From positions 1 to 64,000 of the forward strand of contig NZ_JACHIE010000012.1 in assembly GCF_014207635.1 (NCBI RefSeq): a stretch of 64,000 nucleotides of DNA. The letters are read 5' to 3'. The notes under the pieces are model-generated. The model was not told where the DNA came from. It worked only from the letters and a program-made list of their open reading frames with translations, and ran no database searches. This document shows, piece after piece, positions 42,892 through 52,169 of the stretch (the first letter of the stretch is position 1; each line of letters opens with the position of its first letter). This stretch comes from Acetobacter lovaniensis (GTDB lineage Bacteria > Pseudomonadota > Alphaproteobacteria > Acetobacterales > Acetobacteraceae). The position numbers and the translations under genes were made by a program.

Positions 42892-43953
42892 ATGAGCACT
42901 TTTTTCCGGAACGATGCACCAGCCCTTGCGCGGGACTGGGGGATCCATCTTGGTGGTGTCAGCCGCTATTTTTCCGAACTGGCGCAGGATGCGGCCTTGC
43001 CTGCCAATATGGCGGTGACCGCGCCCAATAGCGGTATTCCCGCCCTGTTCACCACCTATACCGACCCGGTGGTTATTCGCGCTCTGGTAACGCCCACCCG
43101 CTCGGAGGCCATTTACGGCACCGCCCGTAAAGGGGACTGGACAACCGATACCGCACAGTTCCCGGTTGTGGAACTCTCCGGTTATGCCGCAGCGTATGAT
43201 GATTACAGCCCCGCAGGCACGGTGGATTCCAACGCCAACTGGGTGCAGCGCCAGTCTTTTTACTACCAGACCTGGACCCGCTGGGGCGAGCGTGAGGTGG
43301 AGCGTATGGGCGCTGCCAAAATTGACTGGGTCAACCAGAAGAACCTTGCCTCTGCCTCGGTCCTGAACCGTAACCAGAACCAGATCAACCTGTTCGGCGT
43401 TGCCGGGCTGGAACTGTATGGTGCGCTCAACGACCCCAACCTGCCGCCCGCCATTGCCCCCACGCCCAAATTTGCGGCGTCCGGCACGGCAGCAGCAGGG
43501 AACACATGGGCGGATACAACGGACCCCGTTCAGGTTTATGCTGATATTCTCAAGGCTTTTGGCACGCTGTCTGCACAGATGGGGGGTAACCTTACGCTTG
43601 AATCGCCCCTTACGCTGGTTATTCCCACCGAGCGGCAGCAGTGCCTGCTCTATACCAACCAGTATCAGGTCGCGCTGAGTGACCTGCTGAAGAAAAACCT
43701 GCCCAACCTGACCATCCAGACCCTGCCCGAAGCCGGGGTCACGTTGGGTGGCGGGCAGGCGGCTACCACGCTCATGCAGCTGTTTGTCAGCGAGGTGGAA
43801 GGCCAGCAGGCCGTGACCACCGCCTTTACCGAAAAACTGCGTGCCCATGCGGTGGAACGGTATTCTTCCAGCTTCCGGCAGAAAAAATCGCAGGGCACAT
43901 GGGGGACCATCTGGTTCTACCCGCAGGCCTGCGTCACCATGGCAGGGGTTTAA
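42892..43953 (+). CDS. Major capsid protein, DUF2184 (prophage 2)
   Basis: The 353-residue orthologue of 8400-9452 keeps all major motifs (VTAPNSGIPALFTTYTDP, RKGDWTTDTAQFP, ERMGAAKIDWVNQKN, LVIPTERQQCLLYTNQ). The small length difference comes from a loop near residue 200. It seems intact, so shells could be built if expressed. Confidence 0.92.
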   Translation: MSTFFRNDAPALARDWGIHLGGVSRYFSELAQDAALPANMAVTAPNSGIPALFTTYTDPVVIRALVTPTRSEAIYGTARKGDWTTDTAQFPVVELSGYAAAYDDYSPAGTVDSNANWVQRQSFYYQTWTRWGEREVERMGAAKIDWVNQKNLASASVLNRNQNQINLFGVAGLELYGALNDPNLPPAIAPTPKFAASGTAAAGNTWADTTDPVQVYADILKAFGTLSAQMGGNLTLESPLTLVIPTERQQCLLYTNQYQVALSDLLKKNLPNLTIQTLPEAGVTLGGGQAATTLMQLFVSEVEGQQAVTTAFTEKLRAHAVERYSSSFRQKKSQGTWGTIWFYPQACVTMAGV

Positions 43954-43958
43954 AACCA

Positions 43959-44402
43959 ATGGCAGCAGCATCTTCCAATGCCTCCCGCGCAGGGGGCACG
44001 GTTACGGTTATCTGCCGCATGCCCGCAGGGCTTGTGCTGGACCTGTATGACACGGCCGAACTGGCCGCGCGGGCCCGTGCGGCTACCCCGGTTATGGCGC
44101 CGCCCAAACCCAGCACGTGCGTGCGGCTGAACGGGGCCAAGGCAGACCCGCGCTACCATGCGCGGGACAACCTGTTGCTGGGCATGGGGGGGCGTACACA
44201 GGTGGATGCCAGCTTCTGGCAGGCATGGCTGGCGCAGAACCCCAACTTTCTGCCGCTCAAGAACGGGCTGATTTTTGCCCAGCCCGATACGGATGCCGCC
44301 GGGGCGGAACTGGCCGAGCGTGGCCAGCACCGCACCGGGCTGGAAGGGCTGGAGCCCACCAGCCTGCCCGGTGTAACACCCTTTGCCCGGGATGCCGCCT
44401 GA
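43959..44402 (+). CDS. Conserved head/connector-region protein (prophage 2)
   Basis: The 147-residue orthologue of 9459-9881 starts [20 protein letters not shown]. It keeps [29 protein letters not shown] and PGVTPFARD. The stop overlaps the DUF4054 start by one base. The role is unknown beyond head-vertex context. Confidence 0.8.
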   Translation: MAAASSNASRAGGTVTVICRMPAGLVLDLYDTAELAARARAATPVMAPPKPSTCVRLNGAKADPRYHARDNLLLGMGGRTQVDASFWQAWLAQNPNFLPLKNGLIFAQPDTDAAGAELAERGQHRTGLEGLEPTSLPGVTPFARDAA

Positions 44403-44884
44403 TGTCCGACGCCACCACAACCCCTGTACCTGCAACGGCGGTCCCCACAACAGGTGCCGCCATGCCGGGCGTGGTCGTGTTTGATTACACGGCCTGGTCG
44501 GCCCGGTTCGCGGGGCTTGCGGCCAGTGTGGGGGCAACGCAGGCACAGGCCTGTTTTGAGCAGGCTACGCTGTACCTGCCCAATACCCCCACAGGCCTGG
44601 TGCCTGATACAGGGCGGCGCGCGCTGCTGCTGGGGTTGCTGGTGGCCCATATTGCCACGCTTGAGCTGCCACAGGAGCAGGGCGGCAATGGCGGGCTGGT
44701 GGGGCGTGTGGCCTCCGCCAGCAGGGGGAGTGTGTCGGTCACAACCGATTATGCCACCCAGACCGAGCGCGCGGCATGGTTTGCCCAGACCCAGTACGGG
44801 GCGGCCTTCTGGGCGGCCACGCGGGGGCTGCGGCAGGCACGCTACGTGCCCGGTGGACCGCAGATGCCACGGATATGGCCCTGA
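44402..44884 (+). CDS. Head-tail connector, DUF4054 (prophage 2)
   Basis: The 160-residue orthologue of 9881-10318 has a Thr/Pro-rich N-terminal extension ([16 protein letters not shown]) and conserved [32 protein letters not shown] and [11 protein letters not shown]. In prophage 1 this gene overlaps the gp10-like gene; here 26 bases of non-coding sequence follow and the gp10-like gene is absent. Confidence 0.85.
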   Translation: MSDATTTPVPATAVPTTGAAMPGVVVFDYTAWSARFAGLAASVGATQAQACFEQATLYLPNTPTGLVPDTGRRALLLGLLVAHIATLELPQEQGGNGGLVGRVASASRGSVSVTTDYATQTERAAWFAQTQYGAAFWAATRGLRQARYVPGGPQMPRIWP

Positions 44885-44910
44885 TTTTTGTGTAACCGGA
44901 GTGTTCCGCC

Positions 44911-45291
44911 ATGCAGATTTTTGCACTGGCTGGTCGGCTGAGTGGTGCGGTCAACCCCTGTGTTGCGGCAACCCTGCTGGCCAGCACGGGGAGTGTAACC
45001 AACCCCGATGGCAGCCAGACCCCCACCTACACCGCACTGGATTTGCAAATAGAGGTGCAGGCCGTAGCGGGGGAGGACCTGCAACTGGTGCAGAATATTG
45101 CCCAGCAGGCGGACAGGCGCGTGGTGTACCTGCCTGCTGCCGCCCGTGCGCTTAACGGCGCATTGCAGTGCGGGGGCGATATTTTGCAGTTTTACGGAGC
45201 GGACTGGCTCATTACCCAGTCCCTCGAACAATGGGGGGAGGGGGAATGGTCCAAGGTTCTGGTGATACGGCAGAACAGCCCACAGGCGTAA
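44911..45291 (+). CDS. Conserved neck-region protein (prophage 2)
   Basis: The 126-residue orthologue of 10842-11225 keeps LLASTGSVTNPDGS, IEVQAVAGEDLQLVQNI, RALNGALQCGGDILQFYGAD and EGEWSKVLV. Its ATG follows GGAG. The 3' end again overlaps the next gene by 46 bases in the same relative frame, so this overlap is old. Confidence 0.8.
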   Translation: MQIFALAGRLSGAVNPCVAATLLASTGSVTNPDGSQTPTYTALDLQIEVQAVAGEDLQLVQNIAQQADRRVVYLPAAARALNGALQCGGDILQFYGADWLITQSLEQWGEGEWSKVLVIRQNSPQA

Positions 45292-45806
45292 CCTTTCCCG
45301 ATGATGGGCAGATTTATGGGGCCGTGCGCAACTGGCTGCTCAGCACCCTGCCTTCATGCGTGCAGGTGGTGCAGGGCCAGCAGAACCGCGTGGCCCCACC
45401 TTTAGCCCCTTTTATTACCATGACTCTGGTGGAGCGTACCCGCCTTGCCACCAATAGCTGGAGTTACACGCCCACCACGCGGGAGGTGCGCGAACCCGTA
45501 AAGCTGGGCGTGCAGCTTGGTGTGTTTGGCTGTGGTGCGGGGAGCTACGTGCAAACCATAGCCGCCCTGTGGCGCGACCCGCAGGCCGGTGCCTTTTTTA
45601 TGGGTCTGCCCTTCCCGCTTGCCCCGCTGGATGTGGAAGCCCCCATCCAGTCCGGCTTCAGGGACGCCGAACATCAGTATGAAGAAAACTGGACTGTAAC
45701 CCTGCACATGCAGGTCACATTCAGCCTGAGTATTGCTCAGGATTTTGCAACAACCCTTTCGGTCATCGCACTCAGTGCCGATGTATCCGACCCGCCAGAG
45801 GAGTAA
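45246..45806 (+). CDS. Neck terminator protein (prophage 2)
   Basis: The 186-residue orthologue of 11180-11740 has exactly the same length when ATG 45246 is used; a GGGGGAGGGGG tract is upstream. Shared parts are [23 protein letters not shown] and the strand-rich core. It lies directly before the sheath. Confidence 0.75.
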   Translation: MVQGSGDTAEQPTGVTFPDDGQIYGAVRNWLLSTLPSCVQVVQGQQNRVAPPLAPFITMTLVERTRLATNSWSYTPTTREVREPVKLGVQLGVFGCGAGSYVQTIAALWRDPQAGAFFMGLPFPLAPLDVEAPIQSGFRDAEHQYEENWTVTLHMQVTFSLSIAQDFATTLSVIALSADVSDPPEE

Positions 45807-45810
45807 CGCT

Positions 45811-46974
45811 GTGGCTGGCATTCCCATTTCCACCATTGTCAAGGTCACCCCCGGTGTACTGGCCGCCGGTGGCAGCCTGAACGCCCTGACCGGCCTTGTC
45901 CTGAGCACCAATGCCGCTGTTGTGCCCGTGGGCACCGTAAAGGACTTTACCGCCGCAGCCGATGTGGGTGCGGCATTTGGTATGGAGTCCGTAGAATACC
46001 AGATGGCCTGCGTATATTTTGCAGGCTACACCAATGCGGCCCTGACGCCCGCCCGTCTGTTGTTTGGGGGGTACGCAAACCCCGCAACCGGGCAGAGCGT
46101 GGCCGAGCAGCTAACCGCCCTGCGCGCCACCAATGCCGCATGGAATGCCCTGACCCCCGCTTTTGAGCCTGATCTGGCGGACAAGCAGGCCATGGCCCAG
46201 TGGGTGGCCACTCAGGGGAACACCATCTGGGCCGTGCTGTGGGATACGGACACCCAGGCCACCACCCAGAACAGCACAACCGCATTTGGCGTATGGCTTA
46301 AAAACCAGAACCTGAGCGGGGTCAGCGCTGTGTACAATGACCCGCAGACAGCGGCCCTCTGCCTTGGGTGGATGGCGTCCCTCTCCTTTGGCACAACGGC
46401 GGGGCGGCAGACGCTGGCCATGGTGCAGGATGCATCGGGGCTGATTGTGCCGCCTGTGATGGATGGCACAATGGCCGCAACACTGCTGGATAACGGCTAC
46501 AATTTTTACGGTGCGTATGCCAACGGTTCCAGCACGTTCCAGTTCATGCGGCCCGGTTGTGTGTCTGGCCCGTTCCTGTGGGCGGATAGTTACGTCAACC
46601 AGATCTGGCTCAATGCCAGCCTGACCTCGGACCTGATCACCCTTTTGCTCAATACCGGGCAGATTCCGTACAATACGGAGGGCGATACCCTGGTGGCGGC
46701 TGCCGTGCAGGGCACCATTACGCAGGCATTGGGTTTTGGGGCCATTCAGCCCGGTGTGGCGTTAAGCACGGCGCAAAGGCAGCAGATCAACAATGCCTCG
46801 GCCGTGGCTACGGCGGCGGACAGCGTGGCCACGCGGGGGTGGTATTTTATGCCCAACGTGTCCAGCGCTGCGGCGTCCTTCCGTGTGGCGCGTACCACCC
46901 CGCCCGCGCGCCTGTGGTACGCGGATGGCCAGAGCGTGCAGGCCATTACCCTGAACAGTGTTGAGGTACAGTAA
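45811..46974 (+). CDS. Tail sheath protein, DUF3383 (prophage 2, without insertion)
   Basis: The 387-residue orthologue of 11744-13138 starts at GTG 45811 after GAGGAG. It keeps [34 protein letters not shown] and [18 protein letters not shown]. The glycine-rich repeat segment of prophage 1 is absent, leaving a short [11 protein letters not shown] loop at that place. Confidence 0.9.
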   Translation: MAGIPISTIVKVTPGVLAAGGSLNALTGLVLSTNAAVVPVGTVKDFTAAADVGAAFGMESVEYQMACVYFAGYTNAALTPARLLFGGYANPATGQSVAEQLTALRATNAAWNALTPAFEPDLADKQAMAQWVATQGNTIWAVLWDTDTQATTQNSTTAFGVWLKNQNLSGVSAVYNDPQTAALCLGWMASLSFGTTAGRQTLAMVQDASGLIVPPVMDGTMAATLLDNGYNFYGAYANGSSTFQFMRPGCVSGPFLWADSYVNQIWLNASLTSDLITLLLNTGQIPYNTEGDTLVAAAVQGTITQALGFGAIQPGVALSTAQRQQINNASAVATAADSVATRGWYFMPNVSSAAASFRVARTTPPARLWYADGQSVQAITLNSVEVQ

Positions 46975-46976
46975 TT

Positions 46977-47411
46977 ATGGCGCTCGATATTTCGGCAGCC
47001 AATGCCATTTTCACCATAACCGTGCCGGGCCTGTATAATGCGCCCGTCACACTCAAGAACTTTTCAACCGACCGGGCGTGGGATGTGGCGGAGCAGAACT
47101 GCGCGCATACCCAGATGTCGATAGATGGTTACCTGAACGCGGGTTTTGTGCCCGAACCCGTGGAGCAGTCCATTACGCTTTCTGCCGCGAGCGAGAGCGT
47201 CATCGTGTTTGAAGCCATTATGACCGCCCAGCAGACCGCGCGCACGCTTTACCGTCTTGGGGCGGAAATTACGCTCACCGGCACAGGTCGTAAATACACA
47301 CTGGTCAATGGCGTTCTGCACGGCGTGTCCCCCATGCCCAGTGCCGGACGTTTGCTGGCAGACCGGCATTTTGCCGTAAGCTGGCAGGCCATTTACCCGG
47401 CGGGGCTGTAA
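46977..47411 (+). CDS. Tail tube protein, DUF3277 (prophage 2)
   Basis: The 144-residue orthologue of 13140-13574 is equal in length and highly similar (MALDISAANAIFTITV, MSIDGYLNAGFVPEP, TAQQTARTLYRLGAEITLTG). The stop overlaps the chaperone start by one base. Confidence 0.88.
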   Translation: MALDISAANAIFTITVPGLYNAPVTLKNFSTDRAWDVAEQNCAHTQMSIDGYLNAGFVPEPVEQSITLSAASESVIVFEAIMTAQQTARTLYRLGAEITLTGTGRKYTLVNGVLHGVSPMPSAGRLLADRHFAVSWQAIYPAGL

Positions 47412-47881
47412 TGGCTATCCGCCAGACCAGCGTGACCGTCCCGCTTGAAGGGGCGGATTACGGCAAGGTGTTTGTCATTACCCGCATGTCCGCCATGGAG
47501 GCGGACCAGTGGGGGCGGCACTGCCTGCAGGCAGCCATTGCCTCGGGCGCGGACATTCCGGGGCTGGAGGTGGATGCCGGGCTGGCCGGGCTTGCAGCCG
47601 TGGGGCTGGGCATTTTTGGTGCCATGGACCCCGAGCGGATGGACAGCCTGCTGGAGCGGCTCATGCGGTGTGTGAGCGTACAGCCCGACCCGCGCAACGC
47701 CGCCGTGCGCCGCCCGCTGGATGAGAGCGATCTGGAGGAAATCCCCACCGTTGGCTGGCTCCAGAAGGAAGCTTTTGCCCTGCATGTGGATTTTTTCAAG
47801 GGCGTCGGCCCGTTGTTTTCCCTTCTGTCGGCCCTGCTTCAGACAGAACCCGGCGCGCCGCCGCCCGATGCCCCAATGTAA
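47411..47881 (+). CDS. Tail assembly chaperone, frame-0 product (prophage 2)
   Basis: The 156-residue orthologue of 13576-14055 keeps FVITRMSAMEADQWGRHCLQ, GAMDPERMDSL and IPTVGWLQKEAFALHVDFFKG. The slippery T-TTT-TTC is at 47791-47797 in the same codons. A -1 shift would give 198 residues ending at 48006. Confidence 0.85.
   Translation: MAIRQTSVTVPLEGADYGKVFVITRMSAMEADQWGRHCLQAAIASGADIPGLEVDAGLAGLAAVGLGIFGAMDPERMDSLLERLMRCVSVQPDPRNAAVRRPLDESDLEEIPTVGWLQKEAFALHVDFFKGVGPLFSLLSALLQTEPGAPPPDAPM
47791..47797 (+). other. Candidate -1 ribosomal frameshift site (T TTT TTC)
   Basis: This is the same heptamer in the same register as 13965-13971. The -1 frame is open to TAA 48004-48006. Confidence 0.7.
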
Positions 47882-48006
47882 GCGAGCGGCACGCGCTGGT
47901 CATGCTCGAAGGGCTGGCCAGCCTGTGCGAGCTGCAAACCGTTTATGACAGCGAGGATTTTGAAAACCTGCTGGAAATGGCTCTTATCAAACGCTTTAAC
48001 AGGTAA
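47797..48006 (+). CDS. -1 frame extension of the tail chaperone (prophage 2)
   Basis: This 69-codon extension ends with NVSERHALVMLEGLASLCEL, DSEDFENLLEMALIKRFNR, matching the prophage 1 extension. The conserved NVSERHALV is encoded across the frame-0 stop, so it can be translated only by entering the frame upstream. It is probably the GT-like product that binds the tape measure. Confidence 0.7.
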   Translation, partial: QGRRPVVFPSVGPASDRTRRAAARCPNVSERHALVMLEGLASLCELQTVYDSEDFENLLEMALIKRFNR

Positions 48007-48012
48007 AACGCA

Positions 48013-49071
48013 ATGGCAACGCTAACACAGTGCCTGACTGCCGCCTTGGTGCCCCGGTATTCCGGTGGGGCAGGCGCGGTGCCGGTGCATGCTGCAATGG
48101 CGCGGGCGGTGCTGTCTGTGCTGGTGGGGGCCGCGCAGGGCGGGGCTTCTCCGCTCAGGTCGGGGGGCGCGCACGGGCGGGGTGTGGTGGCAGCCCTTAT
48201 GGCTGCGCTTCCAATGGTGCGGGCAGAAGGGGCCGGGCTGGCCGGGGCACAGGTGCCCGGTATGGCAGCATTCTCTCCCGGAATGTCCTTCCCTGCGGTG
48301 CAGCCATTGGAGCAGGTTGGAAAAAGCCAGCCCGCTTTAAGCGGATTTTTGCAAAAATTGTGGCAGGACCGCCCAGTATCGCCCGCCCTGTGGCAGATGC
48401 CACAGCAATTTGTGGCACCAGATGGAGCGGTGCAGGTTATGGCAGCCCGGCAGGATGGGGCCTTACCCGGTATGGCCTTTACCGGAACTGCGCCGCAGGG
48501 GGCTGGCGTGCTGAGGAGTGCTGCGCTGCTGGCTCCCTCCGAGCCGGTATTTGTGCAGTCCTTCGCTACCCACCAGTCTTCCTGTCTGGTGCCCGATGCT
48601 GGAGGGGGGAGGTCTATGTGCGCCATTGCAGGCGGGTATGGGCAAAAGGTTTACGTTCCGGCCGGGCATGGCGTGGCCATGCTGCTGGGGCATATGGCGG
48701 CCACACAGGCACAAAAAAATGCGGCGTTTGGGGCTGTGCACAGGATGTGCGGTGTTTACGACACAATGCGCGCCATGCCGCACCATGCCGGGCTTATGGC
48801 AGATGTTCTGCACCATGCGGGTGTGTCTGGGGGGCTGGAGGGAGCAGCACAGGGGGCACTCCCCCCTGTGCCAGATTACCTGCATGCCATCAGCCGGGCC
48901 GTGGGGGTTGCCAGTATGGTGCTCCCCTCCACGGCTTCCGCCCCTGCGGTGCAGGCACAGATTACAGTCAATGCCCCCAACAGCACCCCACAGGCTATCG
49001 GGAATGAGGTCGCCCACCGGATGAGCACGCTGCGCATGCAGGCGCGGCAGGCCAATATGGGGCAGTTCTAG
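48013..49071 (+). CDS. Short tape measure-like protein
   Basis: The 352-residue protein sits where the tape measure belongs and ends with ITVNAPNSTPQAIGNEVAHR, like tape-measure C-termini. It is Ala/Gly/Met-rich, has few predicted coiled coils and lacks the SLT domain of prophage 1. If functional it would specify a short tail. A second plus-strand frame (48030-49007) is also open over most of it, so coding needs confirmation. It may be a decayed or reduced gene. Confidence 0.6.
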   Translation: MATLTQCLTAALVPRYSGGAGAVPVHAAMARAVLSVLVGAAQGGASPLRSGGAHGRGVVAALMAALPMVRAEGAGLAGAQVPGMAAFSPGMSFPAVQPLEQVGKSQPALSGFLQKLWQDRPVSPALWQMPQQFVAPDGAVQVMAARQDGALPGMAFTGTAPQGAGVLRSAALLAPSEPVFVQSFATHQSSCLVPDAGGGRSMCAIAGGYGQKVYVPAGHGVAMLLGHMAATQAQKNAAFGAVHRMCGVYDTMRAMPHHAGLMADVLHHAGVSGGLEGAAQGALPPVPDYLHAISRAVGVASMVLPSTASAPAVQAQITVNAPNSTPQAIGNEVAHRMSTLRMQARQANMGQF

Positions 49072-49135
49072 GCTCTGTATCGTTGAGCGGTGCAAGGTGC
49101 TGGCATGGTCTATCATGCGGGCAGGAAACTGGTTT

Positions 49136-49903
49136 ATGGTGCGCCCCATGCGTGTGGTACTGGCTTTTTTTGTATGGTGTTCTGTTGCTGTTCCCGCTTG
49201 GGCGGTGGAGGAACAATGCCAGGCATTCGGGGTAAATGCCCAGTTGCCAGCACTGACCAACCGCCAGTTGGAACAGGGAACGACCCTGCTGTGTAACCTT
49301 GGGTATGCGGCCCTTGTGTCCACCGTGTCGCACGGACCGTTATGGGCGGCGGAACACCTGCGGGCGAATGATCTGGCCGCTGCGGCTGACCTGCCGCGCA
49401 AAGGGCATTTTTATGCCGACCCGCGCTGGCCCGGCGGTGCCGCGCTGAGCGATTACAGGCGCACAAAACCTTATGACCGCGGGCACATGGCCCCCAGTGG
49501 GGACCAGCCAACCCTACAGGCCCAGCAGGAAACCTATGCCCTGTCCAACATTGTTCCTCAGGCCTCTGTGCTCAATAAGGGGATCTGGGCACGCATGGAG
49601 CACAAGGTGCGCCTGCTGGCCGAGCGTGAGGGCGAACTGTATGTGGTTACAGGCCCGGCTTTTCATTTACGCCCCATTGCCATGCAGGGGCATGACCATG
49701 TGTATGTGCCAAGCTCGGTATGGAAGGCCGTTTACTCCCCCACGCGGGGCAGGGCGGGGGTGTATGTGTGCAAAAACCGCCCCGTTCACCCTCATTGCGA
49801 TCAGGTAAGCGTGCAGACCCTTATCCGCAATACGGGGGTGGACCCGTTCCCTGCCGTTCCTGCGCAGGTCAAGGCACAGGTGTGGCATCTGCCCTCCCCC
49901 TGA
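49136..49903 (+). CDS. Secreted DNA/RNA non-specific endonuclease (moron)
   Basis: The 255-residue protein has a signal peptide (MRVVLAFFVWCSVAVPAWA) and a NUC-type nuclease domain with YDRGHMAPSGDQ (His117 probable general base) and ALSNIVPQ (metal-binding Asn138). Cys residues near the C-terminus (YVCKNRPVHPHCDQ) may form a disulphide. ATG 49136 has AGGA upstream; GTG 49097 and ATG 49115 are alternatives. It should act in the periplasm or outside, for example on incoming phage DNA. It stands between tape measure and baseplate genes. Confidence 0.85.
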   Translation: MVRPMRVVLAFFVWCSVAVPAWAVEEQCQAFGVNAQLPALTNRQLEQGTTLLCNLGYAALVSTVSHGPLWAAEHLRANDLAAAADLPRKGHFYADPRWPGGAALSDYRRTKPYDRGHMAPSGDQPTLQAQQETYALSNIVPQASVLNKGIWARMEHKVRLLAEREGELYVVTGPAFHLRPIAMQGHDHVYVPSSVWKAVYSPTRGRAGVYVCKNRPVHPHCDQVSVQTLIRNTGVDPFPAVPAQVKAQVWHLPSP

Positions 49904-49964
49904 ATGTTGTGTGGCTCCCTCCCTTTGGGGCAGGGCGGGTAGGAGGGTTTGTAACGTGCAACAG

Positions 49965-49987
49965 GCGGCCCCAGTGGCCGCTTTTTT
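49965..49987 (+). terminator. Terminator after the nuclease gene
   Basis: Stem GCGGCC (49965-49970), loop CCAGT and GGCCGC (49976-49981) are followed by six T. The baseplate genes start about 120 bases later on the same strand. Confidence 0.8.
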
Positions 49988-50108
49988 GTTGCGTTCCCCC
50001 TTGCCGCCCATTCCCACGGCCTCGTGCCTCGTGCCCTCCATAGGGCATGTACTGGCGCAGCCCTTTTCCCCTTTGTTTTTGTCATTTCACAGGATGGAGT
50101 TTGCCATC

Positions 50109-50822
50109 ATGCCCATGCTTCCCATCAGTCTGCCCCCCGTATGGGATGTGCCCGTGGCGGCAGGGGTGCCTGCCCTTCTGGGCCAGTCGGTTAAGGCAGG
50201 GGTTTCGGCCTCGGCCTCCACAGCCGTGGCAACCATGCTGAATGCCGCTGTTCTGGCGCAGGCCGAGCGGCAATGGGGTGTTTTTACGCCCGATAACAGA
50301 CCGGTCCTGACATCGGGGCATGTGCGCGCGCTGGATGTGCAGAGCCAGTGCCGCATTGCCACTGCCCCGCTGGAGAACGGGTCCTTCCTATCCTACAACA
50401 AGGTGCGCATGCCCGGCCAGTATGGGGTGGAAATGCTGTGCGACGGGTCCAGCATGGAACTGGGGAGTGCGAGTGTGCTGGGGGACCTGCTCAGCACACT
50501 GGGTATGCCCGCCCTTTCTGGCGGGTTGCAGGCGCGTGCGCTGTTTGTGGCGGCACTGGATGCGCTGGTGGCCGACCTTGGCCTTTACCACATTGTTATG
50601 CCCGAGGCGGTTTACGCCAATGTCAACGTAACCGGCTACCGGATCCGGCGAGATGTGCATGCAGGGGTGAGCATGCTGGTGGCCGAACTGGTTGTGCAGG
50701 AGGTGCGGCTGGGGGCCAGCGCAACATATGCGGGCACCGCCACCCCGCAGGGGCAGGCTGTGCGGAACGGAGGGCACGTGCAGGCCCTTACCTCCAACAT
50801 GAGCGTGGCGGGGTTTTTGTAA
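50109..50822 (+). CDS. Conserved tail/baseplate protein (prophage 2)
   Basis: The 237-residue orthologue of 18240-18956 starts MPMLPISLPPVWDVP at ATG 50109 with GGATGGAG upstream. It keeps ERQWGVFTPD, PLENGSFLSYNKVRMP, VEMLCDGSSMELG and ALDALVADLGLYH. One-base stop overlap with the plug gene. Confidence 0.8.
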   Translation: MPMLPISLPPVWDVPVAAGVPALLGQSVKAGVSASASTAVATMLNAAVLAQAERQWGVFTPDNRPVLTSGHVRALDVQSQCRIATAPLENGSFLSYNKVRMPGQYGVEMLCDGSSMELGSASVLGDLLSTLGMPALSGGLQARALFVAALDALVADLGLYHIVMPEAVYANVNVTGYRIRRDVHAGVSMLVAELVVQEVRLGASATYAGTATPQGQAVRNGGHVQALTSNMSVAGFL

Positions 50823-51124
50823 TGGCGGTTGTTATTCCCCTGAGCGCGGTTGCCTATCAGAGCCTGCGTGTGCCGCTTTCGGGGCAGGCATGCAGGCTGG
50901 ATGTGCAGCAGCGCAGCACTGGCCTGTACGCCGCCCTGTGGGTGGATGACAGCCCCGTCCTGGCAGGCGTGCTGTGCCAGGACCGCACATGGCTTGTGCG
51001 CCAAAGTGCCACCACCTTGCCCGGAGACCTGGCCTTTGCAGATACGCAGGGCACGCAGGACCCCGATTACACCGGCCTTGGCAGCCGTTTTGTGCTTGTT
51101 TACGCGGAGGACGCCAATGACTGA
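50822..51124 (+). CDS. Baseplate plug-family protein (prophage 2)
   Basis: The 100-residue orthologue of 18960-19268 keeps MAVVIPLSAVAYQSLRVPLS, LDVQQRSTGLYAALWVDD, LCQDRTWLVRQ and DPDYTGLGSRFV. It overlaps the hub gene by 8 bases, as in prophage 1. Confidence 0.75.
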   Translation: MAVVIPLSAVAYQSLRVPLSGQACRLDVQQRSTGLYAALWVDDSPVLAGVLCQDRTWLVRQSATTLPGDLAFADTQGTQDPDYTGLGSRFVLVYAEDAND

Positions 51125-52169
51125 GACCGCACAGGACAGCACGGTAGCCGCCGGGGGTACGCTGGGGGTGCAGGGGGGTACACAGCCAGCCGCCTTGGCC
51201 AACCGGCAGGTGGACGTGGTGTTCACTCTGGCGCAGGACGGGTTTGGCCCCGGCGGGGCAGAAACAATAACTCTGAGCGGCTATTGCGTGCACTGCCAGA
51301 TCATGAGCACAGGGCTGGAAAGCGGGATGACCTGCGCCTTGCGGGTGGAAGGGCTGGCGCAGCCTCTGCTTAACCGCCTTTCGCTCATGCAGGCGGGTAT
51401 GGCGGCGCAAACGCGTAATACGGTGACCATTATGGCGGGGAACAGTGCCGCGCAGGGCAGCCTGCCGGTTGTGTTTTCTGGCGGCGTGGTCGAGGCTTTT
51501 GTGGATTACGCCAACAGCCCCGATGTAACGTTTGAGGTCCGTGCCCTCTCAGGCGCATTGCCAGCGGCCGTGCCGGTGACCTCAACGTCGTTTGGGGGGG
51601 ATGTGCCGGTTGCTACGGTCATGCAGGCGCTGGCCAGCAAGGCGGGGCTGGGTTTTGCCAATTATGGCGTGCAGATCCTGCTGCGCGGAGGGGTGTACTA
51701 CAAGGGGTCCATAGCCGAGCAGGTGGATAGCTGTGCGCGCGCGGCCCGTATTTCCTACCAGATCGGGGTGGGGGTGCTGGCCATCTGGCCTGCGGGCATG
51801 GAGGCGGATGGGCCGGTGCACCCTGTTAGCGTGGCGACCGGGCTGGTGGGTTACCCGAGTTACAGCCAGTATGGTGTGGCGTTCCAGACCGTGTTCAACC
51901 CCGACATCCGGTTCAGGGATACGGTCAGCCTGCAAACCGGAACCGCCACGCAGGCCACGGCAGGGGGTGCTGCGGGATTTGCCTCCACACAGGCCGGGTC
52001 TGCGCAGGCCAGCCAGATGCGCACCGGTGGCAGTCCGCTGCCCACAGGCGGGTTATGGGTTGTGCAGAACGTGCATCATGACCTGCAAACCGAACGGCCC
52101 GATGGGTCATGGTTCACAACAGTAGAGGCGGCAAGGCCAGACTTTGCCGGACAGGCATTTGCAAGATAA
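51117..52169 (+). CDS. Baseplate hub protein (prophage 2)
   Basis: The 350-residue orthologue of 19261-20256 keeps FTLAQDGFGPGGAETITLSG, ALRVEGL, GLVGYPSYSQYGVAFQTVFN and PDGSWFTTV. A Gln/Ala/Gly-rich segment near residues 270-305 (ATAGGAAGFASTQAGSAQAS) is extra. Its end overlaps the spike start. Confidence 0.75.
   Translation: MTETAQDSTVAAGGTLGVQGGTQPAALANRQVDVVFTLAQDGFGPGGAETITLSGYCVHCQIMSTGLESGMTCALRVEGLAQPLLNRLSLMQAGMAAQTRNTVTIMAGNSAAQGSLPVVFSGGVVEAFVDYANSPDVTFEVRALSGALPAAVPVTSTSFGGDVPVATVMQALASKAGLGFANYGVQILLRGGVYYKGSIAEQVDSCARAARISYQIGVGVLAIWPAGMEADGPVHPVSVATGLVGYPSYSQYGVAFQTVFNPDIRFRDTVSLQTGTATQATAGGAAGFASTQAGSAQASQMRTGGSPLPTGGLWVVQNVHHDLQTERPDGSWFTTVEAARPDFAGQAFAR

Noticed and set aside
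41899-43971. 690-codon open frame on the minus strand
   Set aside because: It lies opposite the protease, head protein and capsid genes, which are strongly conserved between the two prophages. Long antisense frames are common in GC-rich DNA and this one shows no domain.
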